This document shows, piece after piece, positions 35,778 through 46,164 of a stretch of DNA of 64,000 nt. Both the position numbers and the translations under genes were made by a program. Where the stretch lies: NCBI RefSeq assembly GCF_958450345.1, contig NC_088783.1, positions 86,201,895 to 86,265,894 of the forward strand, written 5' to 3'. How positions within the stretch are numbered: position 1 is the stretch's first letter; each line of letters starts with the position of its first letter. Below the pieces are notes generated by a model. The model did not search any database and was not told the DNA's origin. It saw nothing but the letters and a program-made list of their open reading frames with translations. This stretch comes from Calliphora vicina (Eukaryota > Arthropoda > Insecta > Diptera > Calliphoridae).

Positions 35778-36205
35778 TTATGCTAGATGGCTGGAATCTG
35801 TTTTCTCCTTCTTCAATTTGAAGCAATCTTTCTTCATATGCCCAAGTTTGTTACAATGATAACATTTAATTTGTTTTCTGTTCTTGAATTTTCCATGTTG
35901 ACTCTTCAATGCTTCATTTTCAGCATCATTCACTTGATTATAAGGCTCACCTCTTCTCTCATCCAACAATTTCTCTTGCACATACTCCAATTTAATTGAA
36001 TCCTCAGGTTGACCATCTATCGATGTAACCAATGCTCCAAAAGATTTCGGTAAACTATTCAACATAATAGCTACCATTGAGTTGTCTCTTATATCTTCCC
36101 CTCTGTCCAGCAATTGAGCTCTCAAAAGATTTAAATTATTTAAGTGTTCTTGCATACTTTCACCTTCTACCATTCTTTTATCATACAGTTTGCGTAAAAG
36201 ATGTA
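35778..36205 (-). pseudogene. Copia gag, C-terminal part with CCHC zinc knuckle
   Basis: Encodes MVEGESMQEHLNNLNLLRAQ, MLNSLPKSFGALVTSI and the knuckle CYHCNKLGHMKKDC (CX2CX4HX4C), which binds RNA in nucleocapsid-like proteins. A stop follows SSHLA, after which protease sequence appears in another frame. Deleting the MITE and one GTA restores continuity with the N-terminal part. Confidence 0.8.
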
Positions 36206-36465
36206 CACCCCTATAGGCAATAACATATGAAATTTTGTTCGCATGAAATATTCATTTCCCTCGAATGGAAAATTGCTATCGGGAATATCACGATTAACTT
36301 TACATTCACAATAGTTGATTTTGTTCGTAACAGATGTTTATTGTTTACAAAATTCCATCTAAAAATTTCACAACAAGAGGAATTTTTTCACGTGAACAAA
36401 GTTGATGAACGATAAAAGGAAAAGAGAAAATATTTCATGTGAAATATTGATTCGCGATAGGGGTG
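36206..36465. mobile_element. CACCCCTATCG MITE, copy B, inserted in copia gag
   Basis: 260 bp with ends CACCCCTATAGG and CGATAGGGGTG, 3-bp duplication GTA at 36203-36205 and 36466-36468. The flanking gag reading frame becomes continuous when the element and one GTA are removed, which independently confirms the boundaries and the 3-bp duplication. Confidence 0.9.
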
Positions 36466-36739
36466 GTAGTTTGGACATCATTGTTTTCCTCTTGTAAGTT
36501 GTTTTTATCTTAATCCACATAGATTTTGCTGATGATGCCATTCTTATAAGATGGACTTCAGAATTGTCCACACACATTGAGATAGCTGCTCTTGCTTTTT
36601 GATCAGACTGGATAAATGCTGGAGTAATTGGATCTGGATGATCTAACTGAATCAAATGCATCTGGATTTTAAATTTCCACGTAAAATAGTTTGTGGAGTT
36701 CAATAACGGATACATACACTTTTGTTCCATTACGCACAA
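36466..36739 (-). pseudogene. Copia gag, N-terminal part
   Basis: Encodes YPLLNSTNYFTWKFKIQMHL, the UBN2/copia gag opening (L-G-x-N-Y-x-x-W pattern), through SAKSMWIKIKTTYKRK. The frame runs into the MITE at 36465 and continues beyond it at 36203. The protein would form the capsid-like particle. Not intact, because the insertion shifts the frame. Confidence 0.75.
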
Positions 36740-36948
36740 TATTAGCCAATTCTACGATTTTAAATTATTCGCGATCTGAGCCCATAACCTATTGGAACTC
36801 AATAAAATACAAACAACTATTTTCAGTTTCAAAAGTAGAATGAAAATTTTAATTATAAGACGTTATAACAATTATTTAAAATTCAAATGTTACTAAAATT
36901 AAATTAACAAAGTACTTTTATTGATAAACATTTAATTTAATATGACAC

Positions 36949-37347
36949 ACGGTTACAGAAAAGGAATGTCTTGCAATAATCTGGGGAATCTGGAAAATGA
37001 GGCATTACATAGAAGGCTACCATTTTGTTATAATAACTGATCATCAGTCGTTGAAATGGCTAAACTCAATCCAATCTCTTTCAGGTAGAATCGCACGCTG
37101 GGCTCTCGAAATGATGCAGTTTGATTACGAGATACGGTACCGCAAAGGTAAATTAAATGTTATAGCAGATTCACTCTCAAGATTCCCCGTAGATCAAGCC
37201 AGTAGCTCATCTCCAACATTACAAACACTTGTCAAAGGCGAAGCTATCGACGACCAATGGTTCTTAAACAAGTTAAAGATGGTACAGAATTCGCCAGAGC
37301 AACTTCCAGACTACCAAATTGATATAAACGGAAATCGCCATATTTAG
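36949..37347 (+). pseudogene. Gypsy RNase H domain and linker
   Basis: Ty3/gypsy RNase H signature: [15 protein letters not shown] (catalytic Asp in TDH), [19 protein letters not shown] and NVIADSLSR (the A-D-x-L-S-R end block). A stop follows HI at 37345; sequence up to about 37490 still encodes a degraded integrase zinc region (LSECNDDVTAGHLGINKTT). Confidence 0.85.
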
Positions 37348-37985
37348 AATTCCAGTGCTTTTAACGAACAATATCCGGTTCCTTGGAAATTAGTGGTACC
37401 CAAAGCAGAACGATATCGAGTACTTTCGGAGTGTAACGATGACGTAACAGCTGGTCATTTGGGTATAAATAAGACTACAGCATGAACGGGATGAACGGCT
37501 ACCTGAATTGTCATTTTATTTTAATTCCAGCAGAGTTCCACAAAGTTCAGTCCGGCTTAACTAACCCAAGGAAGGGAATTACACCTCCCTAACACAGTAT
37601 TCAACGAGAAGACGAACTTGGAGGTCATTGAAAGTAATATAAATCCCGACGGAAAACATATACATCTTCAGGAAATCTTTAACTTCGGTTATAATATTTT
37701 GCAGACTCATAGGCAAAATATTATAACCTAAGAAGACGCGATTGGTCCCCTCGAAAAGGAAATTTAGTACTAGTGCTTCTAAACTAGCGCCTAAGTTTGA
37801 AGGACCTTTTACAGTGACTGCATATATTTATCCAGTTATATTGCGTCTAACGGGCATAAATACCAAGAAAGAACGAGGGACGGCACATATCAAAGACTTA
37901 AAACAATATCACTTGCGTCTAACGGGCATAAATACCAAGAAAGAACGAGGGACGGCACATATCAAAGACTTAAAACAATATCACT
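36949..37985 (+). mobile_element. Gypsy-type pol remnant (RNase H, integrase ends)
   Basis: Starts within the RT-RNase H junction at [20 protein letters not shown] and ends after an integrase GPY/F module. The integrase core between about 37480 and 37690 is deleted or unrecognisable. It abuts the copia fragment, which lies on the opposite strand. Confidence 0.8.
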
Positions 37986-37990
37986 CGTAA
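37742..37990 (+). pseudogene. Integrase C-terminal GPY/F module with 72-bp tandem duplication
   Basis: Encodes KLAPKFEGPFTVTAYIYPVI, the chromatin-targeting GPY/F module, then 24 residues (LRLTGINTKKERGTAHIKDL and QYH) repeated exactly twice because nucleotides 37841-37912 are tandemly repeated at 37913-37984. TAA follows. Sequence just upstream (NLRRRDWSPRKGNLVLV near 37720-37770) is the expected integrase neighbour in another frame. Confidence 0.8.
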
Positions 37991-38547
37991 AAAAAAATCT
38001 GGCAACACCATGTCTTGCTAAACGTGCTCATAAAAATCCTCTTGATTGAAAGTGAAAAAACGTTGTTCATTTAGTGATAATATAAATAAAAAATTTCACA
38101 AAACAATCTAATAACTTAAATATGTTATAAAACAAATGAAGTTTTAATGGAATAACTATCAGTGAATAATTTACTAAACAACAACCCATCCTGTTGCAAA
38201 TAATAAAAAAAGTTAACATTATAGTTATCTCTTTCTCGCTTGTGCAAATTATACGTATAAACTATCTAAAGCTCATCTTTGTATATGCAATTATCAAACA
38301 TTAGTTTTTTTGCACGCTGAATTACATTCTTGTACATTTCTGGAAAATTCTTAATAATTCAAATATGCCTGATCTTTGTGGAATCTGTGGGCTAGAGAAT
38401 TGTTAATAAGTTATGAATCAAGGAAATAAATTTTATAATTTTTGTTCACTTATAAATAATTGGCTCCCCCATATGAATAATTATTAGCTCACCTTTGATG
38501 CCGGAAATATTAGCAGTTTAGAAGATTGTTTATTTACTTACACAAAC

Positions 38548-39282
38548 AATTTAAACATTGGACATATAAATGCACAAAGTTTGAACCCATCTAACTCAAA
38601 TGCAAAACTTGAAGAATTTAAAAGTGTGTTTAAAAATTCCCCTCTTCATATTATTGGCATTTCTGAGACGTGGTTTAAAACGAGTACACTATCTCAATCA
38701 TTAAGCCTCCCTGGATACAATATTGTTAGAAACGATCGTCCAGATGGCGTCTGTTTGTACCTATCTGACAAATTACATTATAAAGTAGTTTTTCGTAGTG
38801 AGCATTATGGTATATGTGAATCCCTATTCGTTGAGGTCTTCGGTGAAACTCCAGCGTTGATTGGTGTAGTTTATCTCCCGAATGGTAATATAAATGATTT
38901 CGAAAGACTTCATAGTGATCTTTTTGATCGATTCTCTAATATTATAGTTATGGGGGACTTTAACTGTAATCTTTTTAATAATTCAGCTTCCAGCAATTTT
39001 AGATCCTCTCTTTCGAGATGTGCTCTTAGTTATGTGCACAATAGCATACCTACACACTTGTGTGTTCGCAGTAATTCTACTTCCCTGATAGACTATTTTC
39101 TAGTGAGCCGCACATTAACGATTGATTACCATAGTCAAATTCAGTTTCCGTTTTTTTCATCATATCACAGCTTTATAATTATATCTATCAGATTCTCAGC
39201 CAGATTACGTGAAAATTGGATTGAATATAAGCCCTATTTTTACCATAAACGATGTAAGTCAACAACTGTCCACGTTAGATAG
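38548..39282 (+). pseudogene. Endonuclease domain of the nested non-LTR element
   Basis: Opens NLNIGHINAQSLNPS, with ISETWF (catalytic Glu), GVCLYLSDKL, SLFVEVFGE, GVVYLPNG, IVMGDFNCNL (Asp/Asn) and SLIDYFLVS in the right order and spacing for AP-endonucleases of non-LTR elements. A frameshift near 39200-39215 moves the reading to the next frame (IGLNISPIFTINDVSQQL). Confidence 0.85.
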
Positions 39283-39511
39283 TTTAATTAATACTCTTCA
39301 TGATACAGTACCTGTAATTAGAGTTAAAGCAGGCACTACCGATAATGAGTGGATTAACTCAAGAGAAATAGTTACTGCGAGAAACGCCAGAGACTCGGTA
39401 TATGGTTTTTACTTAAGGGAACGATCTATGGAGAATTGGAGAAATTATTGTAAATTAAGAAATAAGGCAAAGTCTGTAATCAGAAGGGTTCGTAGGGAAT
39501 ATGGTCAATGA

Positions 39512-40128
39512 ATGTTTGAAGGAGCTGAGGGCAGTAGAATATGGTGTAGATTACGTAAGTTAGGTTGCATTGGCCGTAATAGACCACAATATGATGAATC
39601 TGAGGTCGAGAATATAGCTGCGATGTTTTTAAGTAACCAAAGCTTCGATAATGACAGCAATTTCAACATTAATGATCTTGTGTCTAATCAAAATTCTTTT
39701 TCTTCAATAACAGAATATGAACTTAGTCTTGCTATCAATAAAAATTATTCCAATGCTATTGGTTGTGACAAAATACCTATTAAATTTATAAAAATTATTT
39801 TTCCGCTAATCTCAACTATTTTACTTCATATTATTAATACCATTTTTACAACTTCTAAATATCCGTTACAGTGGAAGTTAGGAAGAGTTATACCTATTCC
39901 GAAGAATGGAAACTACAATGTCGACAATTTAAGACCAATAACAATTTTACCCGCCATGTCAAAAATAGTTGAAAATTTAATGTATGATCAAATTTTATTA
40001 CATACTCGAAGACTACTACACCCAAATCAATATGCATTTCGCCAAATTTACAACACGACCTCTCTTCTTATTTCTATGACAGACTCTATACGACGTAAAC
40101 TAGATGCTCACTCTAATTGTGTAATGGT
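39512..40128 (+). pseudogene. Reverse transcriptase, N-terminal half, split by hAT-like insertion
   Basis: In the same frame as the linker 39209-39508 but separated from it by a TGA at 39509-39511. Contains IGCDKIPIKFIKII, PLQWKLGRVIPIPKNG, DNLRPITILPAMSKIVENLM (RT block 2), and LHPNQYAFRQIYNTTSLL. At 40128 the frame enters the transposon; it resumes in frame at 43417 with the first catalytic block. Confidence 0.85.
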
Positions 40129-40565
40129 CAGTGTTGCCACCAAGAAAATTATAAACTACACATGCCTCATGCCTAATTACACATATGAGAACAAATTACA
40201 CATGTAAATAAATTTTTCGTGATTTCAAGGATAAATTGTCTAAAATTGTCATGAATATAAAAGGTTTGTCACAGTGGACTCTGGGATGTTTGGACCAAAT
40301 ACGATCACTTTATTGTCAATGGACAATTTTCACTTGCGGTAATTTTAATTTAACCAGGAATTGGATATATGTATGAGGGGTATTAAAGCAAGGTTAGCAA
40401 TCTCTTTTTTTTAGTGAACTTTTCTAATTTAATGAATTCTTGAGATCAGTCAAATATGTCAATCCCACATACGCTTTTAACAAATATTATTCAATGTCCA
40501 TTAGGTGATTGTTCCATTGGAAATTGGTACACTTCTATTAAAAATTTAACAATATTTAAAAAATA

Positions 40566-41862
40566 AGGAGTGAGATCGAAAAATTCTTAACACACGTTTT
40601 TCATTACATTTTTTAACCCAAGTATTATTTGAATTTTTTTTTGATCAAGTTACCTTTGAAAAACATGTCAGTTATTATGTGTAATGTCAATTATATTAAT
40701 TTTTTTGTTAATCTGATTAAAATGAGTGACCAGAAAAAAGTGCGTACTGAAATTATTAAATATTTTCAACAAAACCCAACTTGGTCTTACAAAAAGTTGG
40801 CCAAGCATACAAAGGTCTGCCGTCAAACTGTTTCCAATGTTATTAAACAGTACCGGGAGAACTTGTCAGTTGATAGAAAACCTGGTTCAGGTAGAAGGAA
40901 TGGTCCACATGATGTTTCTAAAGCCAAAAAAATAGAACGCATTTTCAAAAGAGCTCCCAACACATCCGGTAGGAAAGCAGCCCGGTTAGCTCAGTGCTCG
41001 GACTATTTGGTACGAAAAGTTAAAGCTAATGCAGGTTTAAAAACATACAAGGCTCAAAAAGTTCCTGACAGGAACGCTACTAAAAATTTAGAGGCCAAAA
41101 ACAGAGCACGGAAATTGAAGTCAAGTTTTATAAAAAAATATTCTTGCTGCATAATGGATGACGAAACGTATGTTCTGGCAGATTTTTCGCAACATCCAGG
41201 TCAAAAATTTTATGTTGCTGATGCTCGAGGGAATGTTGAAGAAAAGTTTAGGACCCAAAAGCAGACAAAATTTCCCAGAAAGTTCTTGGTATGGCAAGCA
41301 ATATGCAGTTGCGGCAAAAGAAGCCACTCATTTGTTACAACGGGCTCTATAAATACCGAAATTTACATCAAGGAATGTTTACAAAAAAGGCTGCTTCCAT
41401 TCATAAGACTTCATAATGTGTCCACTTATTTTTGGCCTGACTTGGCATCCTGTCACTATGGCAAACAAGCCCTTGAGTGGTACAAGAACAATAATGTGGT
41501 ATTTGTACCAAGAGAGGCAAATCCTCCAAACTGCCCGGAGCTAAGGCCAGTGGAGAGATATTGGGCTCTTGTTAAAAGAGAATTGAAGAGTACAAAAAAG
41601 GTGTCCAAAAGTGTGGTAGATTTTAAACGGAGATGGACTACATGTTCGAGCAAAGTGACAGAAAGCACTATAAAAACGTTAATGGAAGGGTTTCCGAAAA
41701 AGGTTCAAAATTTCATCACTAGTGATTAAAACTATAAAAATAATTTTTTTTGTAAATTGTAATAATAATTTCAATCAAATAAAAAAAAATTAAAGCTGTA
41801 AGTTTAGTGGTTTCTTTTTTATAAACATATATGTATGTTAAGAATTTTTCGATCTCACTCCT
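40566..41862 (+). mobile_element. DD37E mariner-like transposon, apparently intact
   Basis: 1297 bp flanked by TA (40564-40565 and 41863-41864). The terminal inverted repeats are perfect for about 27 bp, from AGGAGTGAGATCGAAAAATT on the left to the matching complement ending at 41862. It contains one uninterrupted transposase frame. Insertion into the hAT-like element is therefore the youngest visible event in this nest. Confidence 0.93.
40722..41729 (+). CDS. DD37E mariner/Tc1-superfamily transposase
   Basis: 335-aa cut-and-paste transposase. I chose the ATG at 40722 (MSDQKKVRTEI) because it opens the helix-turn-helix domain; the frame is open 31 codons further upstream but that sequence is AT-rich and atypical. 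N-terminal paired-type HTH (WSYKKLAKHTKVCRQTVSNV) and a GRRNG-like linker precede the catalytic domain. Catalytic residues: Asp in CIMDDETYV, Asp in FWPDLASCHYGK and Glu in NPPNCPELRPVERYW, with 37 residues between the second Asp and the Glu, i.e. DD37E, a type described from mosquitoes and other insects. No stop, frameshift or missing catalytic residue is visible, so the protein may be functional. Its TIRs lie 156 bp upstream and 133 bp downstream. Confidence 0.9.
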   Translation: MSDQKKVRTEIIKYFQQNPTWSYKKLAKHTKVCRQTVSNVIKQYRENLSVDRKPGSGRRNGPHDVSKAKKIERIFKRAPNTSGRKAARLAQCSDYLVRKVKANAGLKTYKAQKVPDRNATKNLEAKNRARKLKSSFIKKYSCCIMDDETYVLADFSQHPGQKFYVADARGNVEEKFRTQKQTKFPRKFLVWQAICSCGKRSHSFVTTGSINTEIYIKECLQKRLLPFIRLHNVSTYFWPDLASCHYGKQALEWYKNNNVVFVPREANPPNCPELRPVERYWALVKRELKSTKKVSKSVVDFKRRWTTCSSKVTESTIKTLMEGFPKKVQNFITSD

Positions 41863-42515
41863 TAGCACACTGTTTGCTTTCGAATTTTAATTTATTCCTA
41901 ATTAATATTAAGTACTTTGAAATCAGTTTTGTTTTCAGTTTCAAAGGTAAATATTTTTTACTATTTGTTTAAAAATTATAGCACTGATCATTTTCCTTCC
42001 CAGTAAAATCTTGTAACGTTTATATTTTTAAAATTTGTAGTTATAAATTTGAAATAAAGCTTCCAAAATAGTAAGTTAATTTTATTGTTTATTATTTAAA
42101 ACACAAACCAGAAACCAGACAGACAATAGCATAAATATAAAACTGTTCTTACGGGTATAAAAAATAACTAGTAACAATTTGTAAATAAATGTTTCTCACA
42201 CAAATTCCTACTTTCTTAGTTTTTTCTCTTAAGATTGGCTAACGTTACCCCGAAATAACTGCAATTACCGTTACCGATATAATTGTTTATACCGTTATCT
42301 GTAAATACCGTTACCCTTATTCTATAAACAATTTAAAATTATAAAAATTCAAATTTTCGATTTTGGGTTATCTTGAAAATTAACGTTTTTCCAATAACAA
42401 TTTGTAATAACTTGTAAAAATGTATAGTTATTGAATAGTATTTGTTATTTTATATTTTTTTCATGTTGAATGTGATAAACTAAAATTCATACATGGGCAA
42501 ACTGCATTACTTTTT

Positions 42516-42790
42516 TACTGCAGTAAGCGTTTAATTAATCAGTAAATGCTTACTGGTAATGAAATATAATTTTCATTACCAGTAAATTTTTACTGATTAC
42601 TGAAATATAAAATCAGTAATCAGTAAATTTGACTGATTACTGAAAAAAAATCAGTAAATTATTTTCAGTAATCAGTAAAATTTACTGAATACTGAATTTT
42701 TTCCAGTAGTCCGTAAAATTTACCGAATACTAATTTTTTTTCCAGTAATCAGTAAAAATAAATATATACTGAAAATGTACTGGTACTGCA
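42516..42790. repeat. Degenerate CAGTAATCAGTAAAATTTACTGA array
   Basis: About 270 bp of overlapping direct and inverted copies of CAGTAA and TTACTG words (for example ATCAGTAATCAGTAAATTTG). Lies within the hAT-like element, right of the mariner-like insertion. It could be a highly palindromic MITE remnant. Confidence 0.6.
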
Positions 42791-43416
42791 AAGTGCCCAT
42801 CTATGCTAAAATTTAGTTTCTATTACCAATATTACGCAAACAAAACTATCATAAACGGCGAAATGTCCACTTGGAAAACCAAACATAGCAATCTCCAAAT
42901 TACTTATCCTATTTTTCTGCAAACCTTAATGTTAATTTAGTTCAAACTTGATTCTTACCTTCATCTTATATATACGTTTTTTGGTGATACACTTTTAAGT
43001 ATGTTATTGTCCGCCAATATTAATAAAACACATATGGTTTTCGAATTTCGGCCACCGGGCGATCCTAGTACATATGTATAATTCCATTATACTGAGTAAC
43101 AAACGAGTACAATATAATAAAAATGAATACATTTAGAGATACTGGATTTGTTTTATCAACTAAAATAGAGGATATAGCTACTTTCCTTCATATAAATGTA
43201 CATATTTATTTCAGTCGGTTTTGCAATCTGAACAATCTATAATTAATTAATTCAATTAAAATTCAAAATATAGATATAAGACATACATTGACAATTGGAT
43301 ATAATTGGAATTTAAAATTACACATGAATTACACATTCACTCAATTACACATGGGCTACACATCCAAGTTAAAATTACACACAATATGTGTAATTACACA
43401 TGAAGTGGCAACACTG

Positions 43417-43640
43417 GTAATGGTATCCTTAGATCTAACGAAGGCATTCGATCGTGTTAATCACAAAATTCTTATAAGGAAGCTATATGAAAATTTTTCT
43501 TTTTCCGCACCTGCGTGTAGATTAATGTTTTCGTATTTATCAGAACGGTCTCAATTTGTTTCGTTTGGTAATGTTAACTCGACAGTTGGTCATGTTAATT
43601 CTGGTTTGCATCAGGGCTCTGTTTTTGTTTATATTTGTTA
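43417..43640 (+). pseudogene. Reverse transcriptase palm, continued after the insertion
   Basis: After the 8-bp duplication the frame gives VMVSLDLTKAFDRVNHKIL (first catalytic Asp in LTKAFDRV), ERSQFVSFG and SGLHQGSV. The expected LGPLLF is missing and the frame closes at 43640, so the YADD region is lost by deletion. Confidence 0.8.
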
Positions 43641-43857
43641 ATAATTTATTCGGCTGGGGGGCCACTTATGTATGCATATGTAAATAGAATTTATTTTTAA
43701 TTTGTAATTACATTTATTATATATAATTATACAGTTAATGACATGAATATAGATCTAACGATACATGTATTATTGGCCAAGAAGGCTTTCTATGTATTGA
43801 TGTAAATAAATAAAATAAAAAAAAAATACATGTTCTATTATCTCTTTCTTATTTCTT

Positions 43858-44273
43858 GTAGAAATTAGTGATGAATGACACCAAATTCCAACGTAGTTGC
43901 CAAAGAATTCGTGCAGCAATGGATCGTGAAGACCGTAAAGAAGAAAAACTTTTGAAATCCAATCCATAACCTGCCAAAACTTAATGTACAATCTATTACG
44001 GCCAGTGAGAAGAACTCTGACGTATTATCCCGGTTGGTCGAAGACTTAGAAATCGATAAAGATGATACCAATGCTTCTAACATAAATATTACTGATCTGC
44101 TTGCCGCCGTAACACCGATTAACCCTGGCAAACGTACCCGTTTTCTTGTGAACACCAATTCTTCTATAGTGGAAGTTTATATTCGTAGATAACTCGACAT
44201 TTGGATCGTCCACGGGAAAGAAAAGCTTATTTTTCCAAAATTAAAAAAAATATACACCAAACCAAGGGGGAGA
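43858..44273 (+). pseudogene. Retroelement-derived coding tail before an LTR
   Basis: Reading frames with shifts give AMDREDRKEEKLLKSNP, LVEDLEIDKDDTNASNINIT and TPINPGKRTRFLVNTNSS to a stop, then a purine-rich tract CAAGGGGGAGA directly before the LTR start. The position suggests the last ORF and polypurine tract of an LTR retrotransposon, possibly the gypsy-type remnant at 36.9-38 kb. I do not recognise the protein. Confidence 0.45.
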
Positions 44274-45800
44274 TGTAACGAAGTAATTCGTTACATATAT
44301 ATTTTTATTTATTATTTAATGAATTAATATATTGAATTTGTTTACTTAATTTAGAAGAATGATTTTTATATTAATATTTTTATTTTAATTTGTTTCATTA
44401 TTTGTAATTCATTTAAATATTTGATTAACGGCCATTCTCACAATGTACGATTAAAAGTTAACGTGAACTTTAACCGCAAGTTAGGCTAATTTGAATTTCA
44501 CAATGTACGATTAATTCTTAATTGACACTATTTAACAACAAAGTTGCTGTTAAATATAACCGAACAAATTTCGCCGGTTAGCATCTTAATTGTAAGAAAT
44601 ATAATAAAAGAACATGGAAAAACATTTATATTTTTGTAATATTTATAATTTTTAAAAGTGTAAAGCGAAGAAAAATAATTTTGCACGGGGTGATCCATAT
44701 ACCACCCGGATATTGCACTTACAAACCAAACAACAAATGTGCACTTTTGCTTGTTGGTTTTCAGTAATTGTTGTTCAGTTTGTTCTGTAAATTTTACAGT
44801 TAGGTCCCTTAATATTTTTGAGTTTTATACGTTTTTTTTTATTATACCACTAAGAAAACACATACTATTATTTTTTATGCCGTCTTTTAGACAATTTTTT
44901 ATATTTCAATCTTTCATTATACTATTTTTCGTAAACAAATGTATGCATTATTGCCATACTTTCTACTGAATGCTTTGGTTAAGTAATCAAATGATGGTGA
45001 AACGTAAATCGATAACCGTTGGTTAAATGGTCCCCGTTAAACAAAGCGACAGTTAGTTAATTTTCCGGTTAAAATAAAATAATCGTACATTGTGAAAATG
45101 GCCGTTAAAAGTGTAAAGCGAAGAAAAGTAAATTTTGCACGAGGTGATCCATATACCACCCGGATATTGCACTTACAAACCAAACAACAAATGTGCACTT
45201 TTGCTTGTTGGTTTTCAGTAATTGTTGTTCAGTTTGTTCTGTAAATTTTATAGTTAGGTACCTTCATATTTTTGAGTTTTATACGTTTTTTTTATTATAC
45301 CACTAAGAAAACACAAACTATTATTTTTTATGCCGTCTTTTAGACAATTTTTTATATTTCAATCTTTCATTACACTATTTTTCGTAAACAAATGTATGCA
45401 TTATTGCCATACTTTCTACTGAATGCTTTGGTTAAGTAATCAAATGATGGTGAAACGCAAATCGGTAACCGTTGGTTAAATGGTCCCCGTTAAACAAACC
45501 GACAGTTAGTTAATTTTCCGGTTAAAATGAAATAATCGTACATTGTGAAAATGGCCGTTAATTGTATTTATGCTCTATACATTGCAAATTGTGTCACTAT
45601 TACAATTGTTGAATATCACTACTTCTTCAGTTGGGCTTAATGTGCTGTTTTTCTTGCCACCTTTGAAATTTCCAAAACGGGACACCACTAAACGATCAGA
45701 GAAAAATTCAAACAAATTTATAATAATTATCCTATTTATTAAAATCAAATATATATCAATTCCTTTTGTTCCTATAAGGAGCATAGGGAAGTAATTTTTT
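44274..45800 (+). mobile_element. Probable LTR, split by a TTAA-flanked element
   Basis: Starts TGTAACGAAGTAATTCGTTACA-like palindrome (44274-44295) immediately after a polypurine tract. LTR sequence is interrupted at 44428 and appears to resume at 45562. The right boundary of the LTR could not be fixed. Confidence 0.45.
44429..45557. mobile_element. TTAA-flanked element with a duplicated 453-bp 3' block
   Basis: Ends CGGCCATTCTCACAATGTAC and GTACATTGTGAAAATGGCCG, flanked by TTAA at 44425-44428 and 45558-45561. An identical right end also occurs at 45104, followed by TTAA. The segment 44652-45104 is repeated as 45105-45557, both 453 bp and both starting with TTAAAAGTGTAAAGCG, with only scattered substitutions. 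piggyBac-like by target site. No transposase; the short open frames are non-coding. Confidence 0.8.
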
Positions 45801-45950
45801 TTTTATTAAAATCAACTATAACACATTTATTTTAATTGTGTAAAATCTACTCATAAAACTTTAACAAAACAAAAACGTAAATAAAATAGGAATAGTTAAT
45901 ATTAATAGGAACAAAATTAATGTATGTATGTTTATTTGTTTGTGGCTTAT
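45562..45950. other. Probable LTR remainder and AT-rich DNA
   Basis: No gene. Overlapping short open frames on both strands (45570-45794) show no motif. Confidence 0.35.
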
Positions 45951-46164
45951 ATCAGAATAAACCACTGGACCGATGCTCTTGACATTTGTTGTGTATGTTC
46001 CTCTATATCTGGAAGAACAAACAGGCTATTTTGAAATTTAAAGTGGGCGTAGCACTTCCCATACAAAGTAAATAGTTATTATGGAATATCTGGAGAACTG
46101 TAACTTTGAAAGCCGTAAAATTTCGCAGAATTTACTTCGGTATCATTTTGCGCATCTTGGCTAA

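Larger units (their letters stand above)
35640..36800 (-). mobile_element. Copia-type retrotransposon fragment (LTR edge, gag, start of protease)
   Basis: Read on the minus strand: a candidate primer-binding site AGGTTATGGGCTCAG (36776-36790) complementary to the initiator-tRNA region as in copia, gag from about 36740, a CCHC knuckle, then GWVIDSGTSIHMTND near 35690-35760, the copia protease active-site block. Truncated after the protease. Gag is split by the MITE at 36206-36465. Confidence 0.8.
40129..43416. mobile_element. hAT-like non-autonomous element inside the non-LTR RT
   Basis: Ends CAGTGTTGCCAC and GTGGCAACACTG (perfect 12-bp inverted repeats), perfect 8-bp duplication GTAATGGT at 40121-40128 and 43417-43424. 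AATTACACATG-type subterminal repeats occur several times at both ends (40155-40205; 43320-43405). The 3.29 kb contain no hAT transposase but host the mariner-like element 40566-41862. Confidence 0.9.
38360..43830 (+). mobile_element. Non-LTR retrotransposon, interrupted by nested transposons
   Basis: Order on the + strand: a MPDLCGICGLENC start of an ORF1-like PHD/zinc segment near 38365 followed by stops; AP-endonuclease 38560-39200; linker; RT fingers and palm 39512-40128; a hAT-like insertion (40129-43416); RT palm resumed at 43417; then deletion and a 3' end with AAATAAATAAAATAAAA near 43803-43830. RT motifs after 43640 are missing. Jockey/CR1 superfamily by motif style. Confidence 0.8.

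Noticed and set aside
40629..40721. Upstream extension of the DD37E transposase (31 codons)
   Set aside because: Starts at a non-ATG codon and is AT-rich hydrophobic sequence; the ATG at 40722 opens directly into the helix-turn-helix domain.
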